Of a stretch of DNA of 64,000 nucleotides, positions 50,853 through 60,018 are shown piece by piece; within the stretch, counting starts at the first letter, position 1; each line of letters opens with the position of its first letter. The stretch comes from Sulfitobacter litoralis (lineage in GTDB: Bacteria; Pseudomonadota; Alphaproteobacteria; Rhodobacterales; Rhodobacteraceae), in assembly GCF_900103185.1 (NCBI RefSeq), contig NZ_FNJD01000008.1, forward strand, positions 81,156 through 145,155, written 5' to 3'. A model generated the notes under the pieces. That model did not search any database, was not told the origin of the DNA, and worked only from the letters and a program-made list of their open reading frames with translations. The translations under genes and the position numbers were made by a program.

Positions 50853-51625
50853 GCCCGATCCTGTCTGTGCGCAATCTATCCCGCAATTTTGGTGCGATCA
50901 AAGCCGTGGATGACGTCAGTTTCGACCTTGCCAAGGGCGAGCTTCTGGCGCTGATCGGCCCGAATGGCGCAGGCAAAAGCACGTGTTTCAACATGCTGAT
51001 GGGGCAGCTGAAACCGTCGTCCGGCACCGTGCAGTTGATGGGCAAGAATATCGCCGGCATGCAACCGCGCAAGATCTGGCGCATGGGGGTGGGGCGGACG
51101 TTTCAAATCACTGCGACATATGCCTCGATGACTGTGGTCGAGAACGTGCAGATGGCGCTGATGTCGCACCACAAACGGCTCTATTCGCTGACGAAATTCG
51201 CGCATAAGCTTTACCGCGACGAAGCCTTGGCGCTGCTCGATACCGTGGGCATGGCCGATCAGGCCGAACGCCACTGCGCGGTGCTTGCTTATGGTGACCT
51301 CAAGCGGCTCGAACTGGCGGTCGCACTGGCCAATGACCCGATCTTGCTGCTGATGGATGAACCCACCGCCGGCATGGCACCGCGCGAACGGATCGCGCTG
51401 ATGCAGCTGACCGCCGACATTCTGGATCAACGGGGGATCAGCGTGCTGTTTACAGAACATGATATGGATGTGGTCTTTGCCCATTCGCACCGGATCATGG
51501 TGCTCAATCGCGGCCAGTTGATCGCGGATGGCACCGTCGACGAGATCCGCAACAACCCGCAGGTGCAAGAGGTCTATCTGGGCGGCGGCACGCTGTTCAA
51601 AGCGCAGGAGAATGCCCATGCTTGA
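50849..51625 (+). CDS. ABC importer ATP-binding protein, LivG type
   Basis: 258 aa. Walker A GPNGAGKST, GRTFQITATYASMTVVENVQMALM insertion typical of LivG, signature region LAYGDLKRLELAVALA (degenerate LSGGQ as usual), Walker B ILLLMDEPTAGM and FTEHDMDVVFAH. ATGA overlap with the fused permease; it overlaps the LivF-like gene by 8 bp. Heterodimeric partner of the next protein. Confidence 0.94.
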   Translation: MSPILSVRNLSRNFGAIKAVDDVSFDLAKGELLALIGPNGAGKSTCFNMLMGQLKPSSGTVQLMGKNIAGMQPRKIWRMGVGRTFQITATYASMTVVENVQMALMSHHKRLYSLTKFAHKLYRDEALALLDTVGMADQAERHCAVLAYGDLKRLELAVALANDPILLLMDEPTAGMAPRERIALMQLTADILDQRGISVLFTEHDMDVVFAHSHRIMVLNRGQLIADGTVDEIRNNPQVQEVYLGGGTLFKAQENAHA

Positions 51626-52319
51626 AGTGAACGGCGTAAATTCATTTTATGGCAAGGCGCAGGTCCTGAACGATCTGAACTTTGACGTTGCAAGCGGCAC
51701 CGTCGTTGCGCTGCTGGGGCGCAACGGGGCCGGCAAGACCACGACAATGAAATCCATCATGCAACTGGTGCGACCTCGCAAGGGCAAGATCATCTATCAA
51801 GGCCAAGACATCACCGGTTGGCCCAGTCACAAAGTCGCGCGCAATGGTCTGGGCTATGTGCCCGAAGAACGCCGGATTTTCACCCAGCTTACCGTGCTCG
51901 AAAACCTCGAGGTGGGCCGCCAGCCGCCCCGCGACGGGTGCACCACCTGGACCGAAGACATGGTGTTTGATCTGTTTCCGAACCTCGCCGAACGCCGTCA
52001 CAACCGTGGCAAGGCGCTGTCGGGGGGTGAACAACAGATGCTGACCATCGCACGGACCTTAATGGGCAATCCCGCGTTCATTCTGCTAGATGAACCCTCA
52101 GAAGGGATCGCGCCGGTGATTGTCGAACAGATGGCCCGTGTCATCCTGCAACTTAAAGACGAAGGGTTAACGGTGCTCTTGTCGGAACAGAATTTGCATT
52201 TCGCCCAGGCCGTGGCCGATGCGGTGGTGATCATCGAGCACGGCACCCAAAAATTCGCAGGCTCGCTGGCGTCCCTGCAATCACAGCCTGAAATTCGCGA
52301 TCAATATCTGTCGGTGTAA
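51618..52319 (+). CDS. ABC importer ATP-binding protein, LivF type
   Basis: 233 aa. Walker A GRNGAGKTTT (normal Lys, unlike the first LivF in this window), LSGGEQQMLTIARTLMGNP, Walker B FILLDEPSEGIAP and LSEQNLHFAQAVAD. AGGAG lies before the ATG. Last gene of the Rieske-importer operon; the GMC gene follows after a 146-bp gap. Confidence 0.94.
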   Translation: MLEVNGVNSFYGKAQVLNDLNFDVASGTVVALLGRNGAGKTTTMKSIMQLVRPRKGKIIYQGQDITGWPSHKVARNGLGYVPEERRIFTQLTVLENLEVGRQPPRDGCTTWTEDMVFDLFPNLAERRHNRGKALSGGEQQMLTIARTLMGNPAFILLDEPSEGIAPVIVEQMARVILQLKDEGLTVLLSEQNLHFAQAVADAVVIIEHGTQKFAGSLASLQSQPEIRDQYLSV

Positions 52320-52465
52320 CGGACATTCAGCTTTCTAGGTATCGCAGCCGTGCCGCTGCAATTGCGGACGACTTTGCAAGAAAACCCTTTTGAGCCATGA
52401 CGGAACATGAAAACGTGTTTTGATGACGGCTGCGGGTCCGAGAGCCGCGAAAGAGGGAGCGCGAT

Positions 52466-54094
52466 ATGACGGACACGTCCAGCCTTGATGGCGACTATGA
52501 TTATATCATCATCGGGGCAGGAACCGCGGGCTGCGTGCTGGCCAACCGGCTGAGCGAAAACCCCAAAACCAAGGTGTTGTTGCTAGAGGCAGGCAAGTCC
52601 GACAACTATCACTGGGTGCATATCCCCGTTGGGTATCTTTATTGTATCGGCAATCAGCGCACGGACTGGATGATGCAGACGGCACCCGATCCGGGGCTGA
52701 ACGGACGCAGCCTAGTGTACCCGCGGGGCAAGGTGTTGGGCGGCTGCACGTCGGTCAACGGCATGATCTATATGCGCGGGCAGGCCGCCGATTATGACCA
52801 CTGGCGTCAATTGGGAAATACCGGATGGGGCTGGGACGATGTGCTGCCCTACTTCTTGAAATCCGAAGACCACCACGGCGGCGATACGGAACTACACCGG
52901 CAGGGCGGCAACTGGAAGGTCAGTAAACAGCGGCTAAAGTGGGATATTCTCAAGGCCGTTCAAGACGGCGCTCAGGAATTCGGCATTCTGCCGCGTGCCG
53001 ATTTTAACGATGGGGATAATGCGGGCTCGGGCTTTTTCGAGGTCAATCAGGACAGGGGACGCCGCTGGAGCACGGCACGCGGTTTCCTGCGTCCAGCGAT
53101 GAAGCGCCCCAATCTGCGGGTCATCACCCAGGCCCATAGCGACAGTCTGATCCTTGACGGTAAAACCGTCCGAGGCGTCAGATTTCGCCGCAAAGGCAAA
53201 GTACAAAAAGCGTTCGCGCAAGCCGAAGTGCTGCTTTGCGCCGGTGCGATCAATTCGCCCAAGCTGCTGGAACTGTCAGGCATTGGCCGCGCGAATGTGC
53301 TTGCCGATCAAGGCATAGCGCTGCACCACGAATTAAACGGCGTCGGAGAGAACCTGCAAGACCACCTGCAAATCCGCACCGTCTATAAGGTCACGGGTGC
53401 AAAGACGTTGAACACCATGGTCAACAGCTTTTCAGGCAAGGCGCGCATGGCCCTTGAATACGGGCTCAAGCGGTCTGGCCCCCTCTCGATGGCTCCCAGC
53501 CAGTTTGGCATGTTCACGAAATCCGACCCCTCCATGGCGACGCCTGATCTGGAATACCATGTTCAGCCCCTGTCCACCGACCGACTGGGCGATCCGCTAC
53601 ACGCTTATCCGGCGATCACAATGTCAGTGTGCAACCTGCGTCCCGAAAGTATCGGCACCTGTCACATCACCACATCCGACAGTGACACACAGCCCGATAT
53701 CCGGCTGAATTACCTCAGTTCCGATCATGACAAACGTGTCGCCGTCACATCGCTCAGGCAAGCGCGCGAGATCATGACAGCCAAGGCGCTGCAGCCCTAT
53801 GCGCCAGAAGAGGTGCTTCCCGGCAGCGCCTACGCCACCGATGAAGAACTGCTGGCCAAAGCGGGCGACATTGCCACAACGATTTTCCATCCGGTGGGCA
53901 CCTGCAAAATGGGGCAGGATGCGAAGGCCGTGGTTGGGACGGACCTGCGCGTTCACGGGATGCAGGGGCTGCGCGTTGTCGACGCGTCGGTGATGCCGCG
54001 CATCGTATCGGGCAACACCGCATCGCCGACGGTAATGATCGCAGAGAAAGCAGCCGATATGATTATCCGGGGGGAGCCGCGCGCTGGTGAATAG
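52466..54094 (+). CDS. GMC-family FAD oxidoreductase (choline dehydrogenase-like)
   Basis: 542 aa. ADP-binding [18 protein letters not shown] near residue 15; GMC signature 1 [20 protein letters not shown]; signature 2 [15 protein letters not shown]; active-site HPVGTCKMG and [19 protein letters not shown]. It oxidises an alcohol, possibly choline-like or aromatic. GGGAG before the ATG and 146 bp from the importer suggest a separate transcript. The carnitine locus on its other side makes a quaternary-amine alcohol conceivable, but the enzyme is not assigned as BetA. Confidence 0.91.
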   Translation: MTDTSSLDGDYDYIIIGAGTAGCVLANRLSENPKTKVLLLEAGKSDNYHWVHIPVGYLYCIGNQRTDWMMQTAPDPGLNGRSLVYPRGKVLGGCTSVNGMIYMRGQAADYDHWRQLGNTGWGWDDVLPYFLKSEDHHGGDTELHRQGGNWKVSKQRLKWDILKAVQDGAQEFGILPRADFNDGDNAGSGFFEVNQDRGRRWSTARGFLRPAMKRPNLRVITQAHSDSLILDGKTVRGVRFRRKGKVQKAFAQAEVLLCAGAINSPKLLELSGIGRANVLADQGIALHHELNGVGENLQDHLQIRTVYKVTGAKTLNTMVNSFSGKARMALEYGLKRSGPLSMAPSQFGMFTKSDPSMATPDLEYHVQPLSTDRLGDPLHAYPAITMSVCNLRPESIGTCHITTSDSDTQPDIRLNYLSSDHDKRVAVTSLRQAREIMTAKALQPYAPEEVLPGSAYATDEELLAKAGDIATTIFHPVGTCKMGQDAKAVVGTDLRVHGMQGLRVVDASVMPRIVSGNTASPTVMIAEKAADMIIRGEPRAGE

Positions 54095-54123
54095 CGCGGC
54101 CCGATTATGGTATAGGCTGGGTG

Positions 54124-55035
54124 CTATCGTGCGAGGAAAGCGTTGATCCAGTTGCAGATCACGCGAAAGCTCTCGGCTGCGCGGGCGCTGCTGTGGCGGG
54201 CCCGCAGATAGCCGTGGATCAGTTGTGGTTCATTGCGCCATTCTGCATCAATACCTTCGGCCTGTAGCGCTTTTAGATAGGCCGGGCCGTCGTCCCGCAG
54301 CGGATCAATATCGGCGGTGACGATGAACGCGGGGGGCAGTCCTGCGAAACTTTGCGCAACCAAAGGCGAGATTTCAGGGTTGCTGCGCCGCAGTTCCATA
54401 TCGCCGCCTGTCAACATACCAGCATAGGTTTTCAGGTCCTGCGTGCGCAGCATCGGGGCTTCGGCGTTATCGATATAGCTTGGCGCATCCATGTCGCCGC
54501 CTAAACCCGGATAGATCAGCACCTGCGCAAGCGGCATCGGCCCACCGGTGCGACGCATCCGGAAACACAGACCCGCAGAAAGATTGCCGCCTGCGCTGTC
54601 CCCAATGGCTATACCCTGACGCCCGTCGGCAGCTTCAACGCTCCAGACCGCTGCGACATCATCGATCTGCGCGGGAAACAGGTGTTCCGGCGCGAGCCGA
54701 TAATCGACAGAGATAACCTCGCATCCGGTCGCAACGGCCAGTTCAGCGCACACATCATCATGGCTATCAAGCCCACCAACAACGAACCCGCCCCCGTGAG
54801 AATACAGCAAGAACGGCCGCGCATGCGCACCTTCAGGCGTGTACCGCCGTACTGGAACGCCTGCGACGCTTTCGTCGCGCACCGGCAGTCCGGCTGGACG
54901 CGAGGCACGAAAAACAGCGCACATCGCGTCATACATACGGCGGTTGTCTTGTGCGGTCGCCCCATTGGCTTCGGCGGGGTAGGCGGCTTCGGTATCTGCG
55001 ATAAAGCGGAGCACCTCGGGATCGGTCACGTGCAT
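54124..55035 (-). CDS. Alpha/beta hydrolase, HSL family
   Basis: 303 aa. Oxyanion-hole HGGGF, nucleophile GDSAGGN, Asp in DPLRDDG and His in LIHGYLR form a complete hydrolase triad. HSL-family enzymes hydrolyse short-chain esters. It is the last gene of the carnitine operon, 3 bp after the ABC ATPase gene, so an acylcarnitine esterase giving free carnitine is a reasonable but untested function. Confidence 0.88.
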   Translation of the reverse strand: MHVTDPEVLRFIADTEAAYPAEANGATAQDNRRMYDAMCAVFRASRPAGLPVRDESVAGVPVRRYTPEGAHARPFLLYSHGGGFVVGGLDSHDDVCAELAVATGCEVISVDYRLAPEHLFPAQIDDVAAVWSVEAADGRQGIAIGDSAGGNLSAGLCFRMRRTGGPMPLAQVLIYPGLGGDMDAPSYIDNAEAPMLRTQDLKTYAGMLTGGDMELRRSNPEISPLVAQSFAGLPPAFIVTADIDPLRDDGPAYLKALQAEGIDAEWRNEPQLIHGYLRARHSSARAAESFRVICNWINAFLAR

Positions 55036-55038
55036 GGG

Positions 55039-56658
55039 TCAGGCTTCCTCTCTGGTCTTGATGGTCCGGTCGAGCCAGTCGGGGTCCATATCGGGCACCG
55101 AGCTGAGCAGCAATTTAGTATAGGGATGATGCGGCGGCGTGAACATCTGGCTTTTCGGGCCTTGCTCAACAACCTTCCCGTTTTGCATCACTACCACATA
55201 ATCCGCGATAGCACGCACTGTGGCAAGGTCATGGGTGATGAACATATAAGCGAGCCCGCGTTCGTCTTGCAGCCGTTTGAGCAGACGCAAGATGCCTTCG
55301 GCGACCAGTTGATCCAACGCCGATGTGACCTCGTCACAGATGATGAACTTTGGCTCGGCGGCCAGGGCCCGGGCAATGCCGATACGCTGCTTTTGCCCGC
55401 CGGAAAGCGAGCCAGGATAGCGGTCGATAAATTCGTTAGGGTCAAGCTCGATCGCGGTGAGCAGCTCGCGGATCTTGTCTTCCTGTGCACGACCGCGCAG
55501 CCCGAGATAGAACCAGATCGGCCGGCCAAGGATTTCGCGGATGGTCTGTTTGGGGTTCATCGCGGTATCGGCCGATTGATAGATCATCTGCACCTGCTGC
55601 AAGTCCCCCTTGCGCCGCTGCGCGAGCCTTGGGGGCAGGGCCGTACCCTCGAGCGCGATCTGACCGGCAGTCGGCGGCAACAATCCCGTAATGACCCGTG
55701 CCATGGTCGATTTTCCCGAGCCGCTTTCGCCCACAACGGCTACCGTGCGCCCCGCGTGAATATCAAAGCTGACGTTTTCAAGCACCGGGATGCCCTGCGC
55801 ATATTCTGCGGTCACATCGTGAACCCGCAGCACCGGCGTTTCATCCGTTGGCACTGGCCGTTCCTCGACTTCGAAACTGCGCACAGCCCAAAGCGACTTG
55901 GAATAGGGCTCTTTCGGGTTCGCCAACATCTCGCGCGTGGGCTGCTCTTCGACCTCTTCGCCGCGCAGCAGAATTTTGATGCGATCAGCCATCTGGGCGA
56001 CCACGGCTAGGTCATGGGTAATATAAATCGCCGCGGTGCCAAGTTCGCGCACCGCATCGCGGATGGCACGCAGCACCTCGATCTGTGTGGTGACATCCAG
56101 TGCGGTGGTCGGTTCATCAAAAATAATAAGGTCAGGCTTGCACGACATTGCCATCGCGGTCATTGCGCGCTGCAATTGTCCCCCCGACAGCTGATGCGGA
56201 TAGCGAAAGCCGATTTCATCGGGGTTGGGCAAACGCAGACGGGCGTACAGCATCCGGGCATCCTGCGCCGCATCACGCTGCGAAGTTAATCCGTGAATAT
56301 CCGCCGGGCCTTCGCTGTATTGATCGATCAGCCGGTGTGCGGGGTTGAAATTCGCCGCCGCCGATTGCGCGACATAGGCGATGCGCTTGCCGCGCAGCCC
56401 ACGCTTGCGACGCTCGCTGAGGCCTCGCAGGTCCATTCCGTCAAACGTGATCTCCCCGCCTGAAATGCGGGTCCCATCGCGGGTATACCCCATGGCAGCA
56501 AGGCCCATCGTCGACTTCCCTGCACCGGATTCCCCGATCAGCCCCAGCACTTCGCCCCGCCTAAGTTCAAGGTCCACACCTTTGATAATGGGGAGCCAAT
56601 CGTTCCCCTTGCGCCCTTCGATCTTAAGATCTCGAATGGTTAAAAGCGGTTTGCTCAT
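55039..56658 (-). CDS. Fused DppD-DppF type ABC ATPase
   Basis: 539 aa with two ATPase domains. First: Walker A GESGAGKST, LSGGQLQRAM, IIFDEPTTALD, ITHDLAVV. Second (from about residue 280): GESGSGKST, LSGGQKQRIGIAR, IICDEVTSALD, ITHDLATVRA. Each has the oppA-type C-terminal segment (PKEPYSKSLW and PHHPYTKLLL). In Walker B of domain 2 the usual DEP is DEV. It powers the importer formed with the two permeases encoded upstream. Confidence 0.94.
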   Translation of the reverse strand: MSKPLLTIRDLKIEGRKGNDWLPIIKGVDLELRRGEVLGLIGESGAGKSTMGLAAMGYTRDGTRISGGEITFDGMDLRGLSERRKRGLRGKRIAYVAQSAAANFNPAHRLIDQYSEGPADIHGLTSQRDAAQDARMLYARLRLPNPDEIGFRYPHQLSGGQLQRAMTAMAMSCKPDLIIFDEPTTALDVTTQIEVLRAIRDAVRELGTAAIYITHDLAVVAQMADRIKILLRGEEVEEQPTREMLANPKEPYSKSLWAVRSFEVEERPVPTDETPVLRVHDVTAEYAQGIPVLENVSFDIHAGRTVAVVGESGSGKSTMARVITGLLPPTAGQIALEGTALPPRLAQRRKGDLQQVQMIYQSADTAMNPKQTIREILGRPIWFYLGLRGRAQEDKIRELLTAIELDPNEFIDRYPGSLSGGQKQRIGIARALAAEPKFIICDEVTSALDQLVAEGILRLLKRLQDERGLAYMFITHDLATVRAIADYVVVMQNGKVVEQGPKSQMFTPPHHPYTKLLLSSVPDMDPDWLDRTIKTREEA

Positions 56659-56661
56659 CTC

Positions 56662-57483
56662 TTAATCCTTCAGGCCAGAGGTGCGGTGAAGCATCCAGTC
56701 CACGACGAAATTAATTGCCACGGTCAGCAGCGCGATCGCGGCTGCGGGCAGCAAGGGCGTAATGTCGCCAAAGGTAATCAGCGCCGCATTATCGCGCACC
56801 ATCGATCCCCAATCGGCGGTGGGAGGCTGGATGCCGAGGCCCAGAAACGACAGGGCAGAGATTGCGAGGAAAACAAAGCAAAAGCGCAGCCCGAATTCGG
56901 CCACCAGCGGGGCCATGATATTAGGCAGGATCTCGCGCCGGATCAGCCACCACATGCCTTCGCCGCGCAGCCTTGCGGCCTCGACAAAGTCCATCACCAC
57001 GACATCCATCGCCACGGCGCGGGACAAGCGAAACACACGCGTCATCTCGAGCGTGGCGATGACAAGGATCAAGGTCAGGATCGAGGTGCCGAAAATGGAC
57101 AGCAGCAACAATGCAAACAGCAGTGATGGGATCGAGATCAACATATCTACCAGACGCGACAAGATCTGGTCGGCCCATCCACCGACCACGGCTGCAAACA
57201 GTCCTAGGAGTGCGCCGGAGAAAAAGGCGATTCCAGTGGTCGCAAGAGCGATGCCGATGGAATTGCGCGCCCCCCAGATCAGCCGCGACAGCATGTCCCG
57301 CCCAAGATTGTCGGTCCCCAGCAGATAGGCCCCGCCAGGTGGTTCGAACTCCATCCCGACAATCTCGGTTTCAGCGAATGGGGCCAGTTGCCCTGCGAAA
57401 ATGGCGATAAGGGCATATAGGACGATGACAATAATGCCAAAGACAGCCGTGGGCGGGACGGAAGCACCGTTATAAAGTCTCAT
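56662..57483 (-). CDS. Dpp-type ABC importer permease, DppC-like
   Basis: 273 aa, six hydrophobic segments. GTDNLGRDMLSRLIWGARNSIGIALA (short GTDNLGRDMLSRLIWGAR) is the DppC/OppC signature; the EAA loop is DFVEAARLRGEGMWWLIRREILPN. Start codon ATG at 57483 lies 3 bp after the DppB-like stop. Ligand is carried by the binding protein at 60019, presumably carnitine or another betaine. Confidence 0.93.
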   Translation of the reverse strand: MRLYNGASVPPTAVFGIIVIVLYALIAIFAGQLAPFAETEIVGMEFEPPGGAYLLGTDNLGRDMLSRLIWGARNSIGIALATTGIAFFSGALLGLFAAVVGGWADQILSRLVDMLISIPSLLFALLLLSIFGTSILTLILVIATLEMTRVFRLSRAVAMDVVVMDFVEAARLRGEGMWWLIRREILPNIMAPLVAEFGLRFCFVFLAISALSFLGLGIQPPTADWGSMVRDNAALITFGDITPLLPAAAIALLTVAINFVVDWMLHRTSGLKD

Positions 57484-57486
57484 GGG

Positions 57487-58443
57487 TCACTTCCTGTACA
57501 TCAGGCGGGGATTGGTGGCGATCGCCAGCACATCCGCGCCGAGGTTGAGAAGAATGTAGATGCTCGCAAAAATCAGACAGCTTGCCTGCACCACGGGGAT
57601 GTCCCGTTTGGCCACGGAATCAACCATCAGCTGTCCAAGGCCGGGGTAGACAAAGACAACCTCGACGATGACCACGCCTGTAATCAGATAGGCGAGGTTC
57701 AGGGCCACCACATTGATGATTGGTGCAAGCGCATTGGGAAGCGCGTGGCGCAGGATCACTCGGAGGGGGGACGCCCCCTTGAGCCACGCCATTTCGATAT
57801 AGGGTTGGGCCAGCAGGTTTATGATTGCCGCCCGCGTCATGCGCATCATATGTGCGGTCACTACAAGCACCAGCGTCAAGGCTGGCAGGAATGTGCGGTA
57901 CAGCATCTCGCCCAGCCCTGCGCTACTGCCGAAATCCGAGATTGACGGAAAAATGCCCCAGCGGATCGACAGGAACAGCATCAGGATGTAGGCGACGAAA
58001 TACTCCGGAAACGAGATCGACGAGAGGGTAAAGATGTTCACCCCCCGGTCAAACCAGCTGCCGCGATACAGCGCGGCCAGCAATCCCAGCCCCACGGCCA
58101 GCGGCACTGAGATGACCGCCGCATAAACAGCGAGAAAGAGCGTGTTCCCAAGGCGGGCAGCCAACAGGTCGGAAATCGGCCGGTTGTTCGCCAACGACTG
58201 ACCAAAATCACCCCGAACAATGCCGCCAAGCCAGTCAAGATACCGAACATAGGCCGGCTGATCGAGACCAAGGTCACGTCGGAAGGCCGCCACTGTTTCC
58301 GGTGTAGCGGATTGGCCAAGTACCTCTTCGGCAAGGTCTCCGGGCAACAATTCAATTGCCATAAAGATAAACAGAGAAATCGCAAACAGCGTCAACAGCC
58401 CAAGAGCCAGACGGTGCAGGATCATGCGGGCGAGCGGATGCAT
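57487..58443 (-). CDS. Dpp-type ABC importer permease, DppB-like
   Basis: 318 aa. N-terminal LHRLALGLLTLFAISLFIFMAIELLPGD is the DppB opening, LGLDQPAYVRYLDWLGGIVRGDFGQS a DppB loop mark, and the EAA region is AWLKGASPLRVILRHALPNALAPI. The ATG at 58443 is 1 bp after the upstream stop; a longer frame (to 58542) would cut into the carnitine dehydrogenase gene and is not needed. Confidence 0.93.
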   Translation of the reverse strand: MHPLARMILHRLALGLLTLFAISLFIFMAIELLPGDLAEEVLGQSATPETVAAFRRDLGLDQPAYVRYLDWLGGIVRGDFGQSLANNRPISDLLAARLGNTLFLAVYAAVISVPLAVGLGLLAALYRGSWFDRGVNIFTLSSISFPEYFVAYILMLFLSIRWGIFPSISDFGSSAGLGEMLYRTFLPALTLVLVVTAHMMRMTRAAIINLLAQPYIEMAWLKGASPLRVILRHALPNALAPIINVVALNLAYLITGVVIVEVVFVYPGLGQLMVDSVAKRDIPVVQASCLIFASIYILLNLGADVLAIATNPRLMYRK

Positions 58444-58444
58444 G

Positions 58445-59950
58445 TCAGCTGACCTCCGGTTCAGGCCAACCGATGTCGCGGATCGGGCGGCCCGCGTGCT
58501 CAGGCACCTCCAGCCCGCTTTGACCCGGCGAGAGAGCCGCAAGCCGTTCGGTCAGCGATGCCGCCATCGGACTTGCGCGGCCCGCCTCTGTATCCACATG
58601 CATCAACATATGCTCGGCGGTGGCCTGCACCTGCCCGGCCTCATCAACCATTTCGTGATGCAAACGGATGCGCTTGGCGTCATGGCCCAGCACGATGCTT
58701 TTCACCGAAAGCCGCGTGTTGACCTTGGTTTCCGCAAGATGGCGAATGTGGGTTTCCACCGTATAGACCGAGCGGCCCGCGCTGCGATAGGCGTCGTCCA
58801 TGCCGATATGGCCCAAGAAAGCGTCGGTCGCATCGCCGAAAACCTGAAGGTAACGGAATTCGGTCATATGGCCGTTGTAATCCAGCCATTCGCCCGGCAC
58901 ACGCGTTTCATGCAGCACCATGGACGCGCGATAGTCCGTTTCAGTAGCGCGCGCGACGGCTTTCGCACGCTCGAAGAAGCGGTCTTCCATCTCGCGAAGG
59001 GTCTCGCCCGCGCCCCAGTCGTTGGCCCGCAGAGCCTGTAGAATGCCGATCAAGTTTTCATCGCGAATCCGCTCCAATTCACGGATCGAATGCTGCCCGG
59101 ATTGCGCGTCTGACTGATCGCCAATTTTACCTGCCAGCGCGTCTGTCATCTCTGGCACGTCCATGAGCTTGGTCCACGGCCATTTCAGGGCGGGGCCAAA
59201 TTGTTCGATGAAATGCTTCATCCCGGCTTCGCCACCGGCAATGCGATAGGTCTCAAACAAGCCCATCTGCGCCCAGCGAAGACCAAAGCCAAAGCGGATA
59301 ACGTCGTCGATCTCTTCGGTTGTGGCTACATCGTCATGCACCAGCCAAAGCGCCTCGCGCCAGACGGCTTCGAGCAGGCGGTCCCCGATATGGGCGTCGA
59401 TTTCCTTGCGGATGCGGACAGGTTTCAACCCGGTCTCGCGCTGGATTTCTGCGGCGCGGTCAAGCGCGGCCTCTGTATTCGCGGGGGAGCCCACGATCTC
59501 GACCAGCGGAACTAGATAAACGGGATTGAACGGATGCGCCACGAACAGCCGTTCGGGGTGGGCCATACCCTCTTGCAATTGCGAAGGGCGAAAGCCCGAG
59601 GTGGAGGAGCCGATCAGCGCATCACGGGGCGCGGCGGCTTCGATGGCGGCGATGACAGTATGCTTCAGGTCGAGCCGCTCAGGCACGCTTTCCTGGATAT
59701 AATCGGCACCCGCCACCGCCGCGGCAAGCGTGTCGTGAAAGGTCAGTTGGCCTTCGGGGCCAAGCGGTGCCATCAGCATGCGGGCGTAGGCACGGCGGGC
59801 GTTCTCGAGCACTTCGTCGACAATGCGGCGGGCGTCCGGGCTGGGGTCATGCACCGCGACGTCAATCCCGTTCAGCAAGAAACGCGCGATCCAACCACCG
59901 CCGATGACACCACCGCCAATACAGGCAACCTTCGAGATCAATTTGGACAT
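58445..59950 (-). CDS. lcdH: L-carnitine 3-dehydrogenase fused to a hot-dog thioesterase
   Basis: 501 aa. Residues 1-320: 3-hydroxyacyl-CoA-dehydrogenase-like NAD enzyme with GGGVIGGGWIARFLLNG, SSTSGFRPSQLQ, HPFNPVYLVPLVEIV (catalytic His) and FGFGLRWAQMGLFETYRIAGGE, characteristic of carnitine dehydrogenase. Residues 345-501: hot-dog thioesterase (VPGEWLDYNGHMTEFRYLQVFGD, DYNGHM signature). The dehydrogenase makes 3-dehydrocarnitine; the thioesterase probably cleaves betainyl-CoA to glycine betaine. In Pseudomonas aeruginosa these are CdhA and CdhB, separate proteins. Start after AGAAGG. Confidence 0.9.
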   Translation of the reverse strand: MSKLISKVACIGGGVIGGGWIARFLLNGIDVAVHDPSPDARRIVDEVLENARRAYARMLMAPLGPEGQLTFHDTLAAAVAGADYIQESVPERLDLKHTVIAAIEAAAPRDALIGSSTSGFRPSQLQEGMAHPERLFVAHPFNPVYLVPLVEIVGSPANTEAALDRAAEIQRETGLKPVRIRKEIDAHIGDRLLEAVWREALWLVHDDVATTEEIDDVIRFGFGLRWAQMGLFETYRIAGGEAGMKHFIEQFGPALKWPWTKLMDVPEMTDALAGKIGDQSDAQSGQHSIRELERIRDENLIGILQALRANDWGAGETLREMEDRFFERAKAVARATETDYRASMVLHETRVPGEWLDYNGHMTEFRYLQVFGDATDAFLGHIGMDDAYRSAGRSVYTVETHIRHLAETKVNTRLSVKSIVLGHDAKRIRLHHEMVDEAGQVQATAEHMLMHVDTEAGRASPMAASLTERLAALSPGQSGLEVPEHAGRPIRDIGWPEPEVS

Positions 59951-59972
59951 TTCAGAAGCCTTCTGTCGCCAT

Positions 59973-60010
59973 AAAAAAAGGCTCTGCCGCCGGGAACATG
60001 GCAGCAGAGC
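59973..60010 (-). terminator. Intrinsic terminator/attenuator between binding protein and carnitine dehydrogenase
   Basis: Minus-strand arms GCTCTGCTGCC (60010-60000) and GGCGGCAGAGC (59991-59981, one wobble) with an 8-nt loop, followed by CTTTTTTT (59980-59973). This is a textbook terminator, placed 9 bp after the binding-protein stop and inside the operon. Confidence 0.8.
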
Positions 60011-60018
60011 AGGGGGGA

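Noticed and set aside
52320..52465. Small inverted repeats in the gap before the GMC gene
   Set aside because: Arms of four to five bases only, expected by chance in GC-rich DNA.
54682..56010. 442-codon plus-strand open frame opposite the DppDF gene
   Set aside because: Shadow of the two-domain ATPase, whose motifs are all intact.
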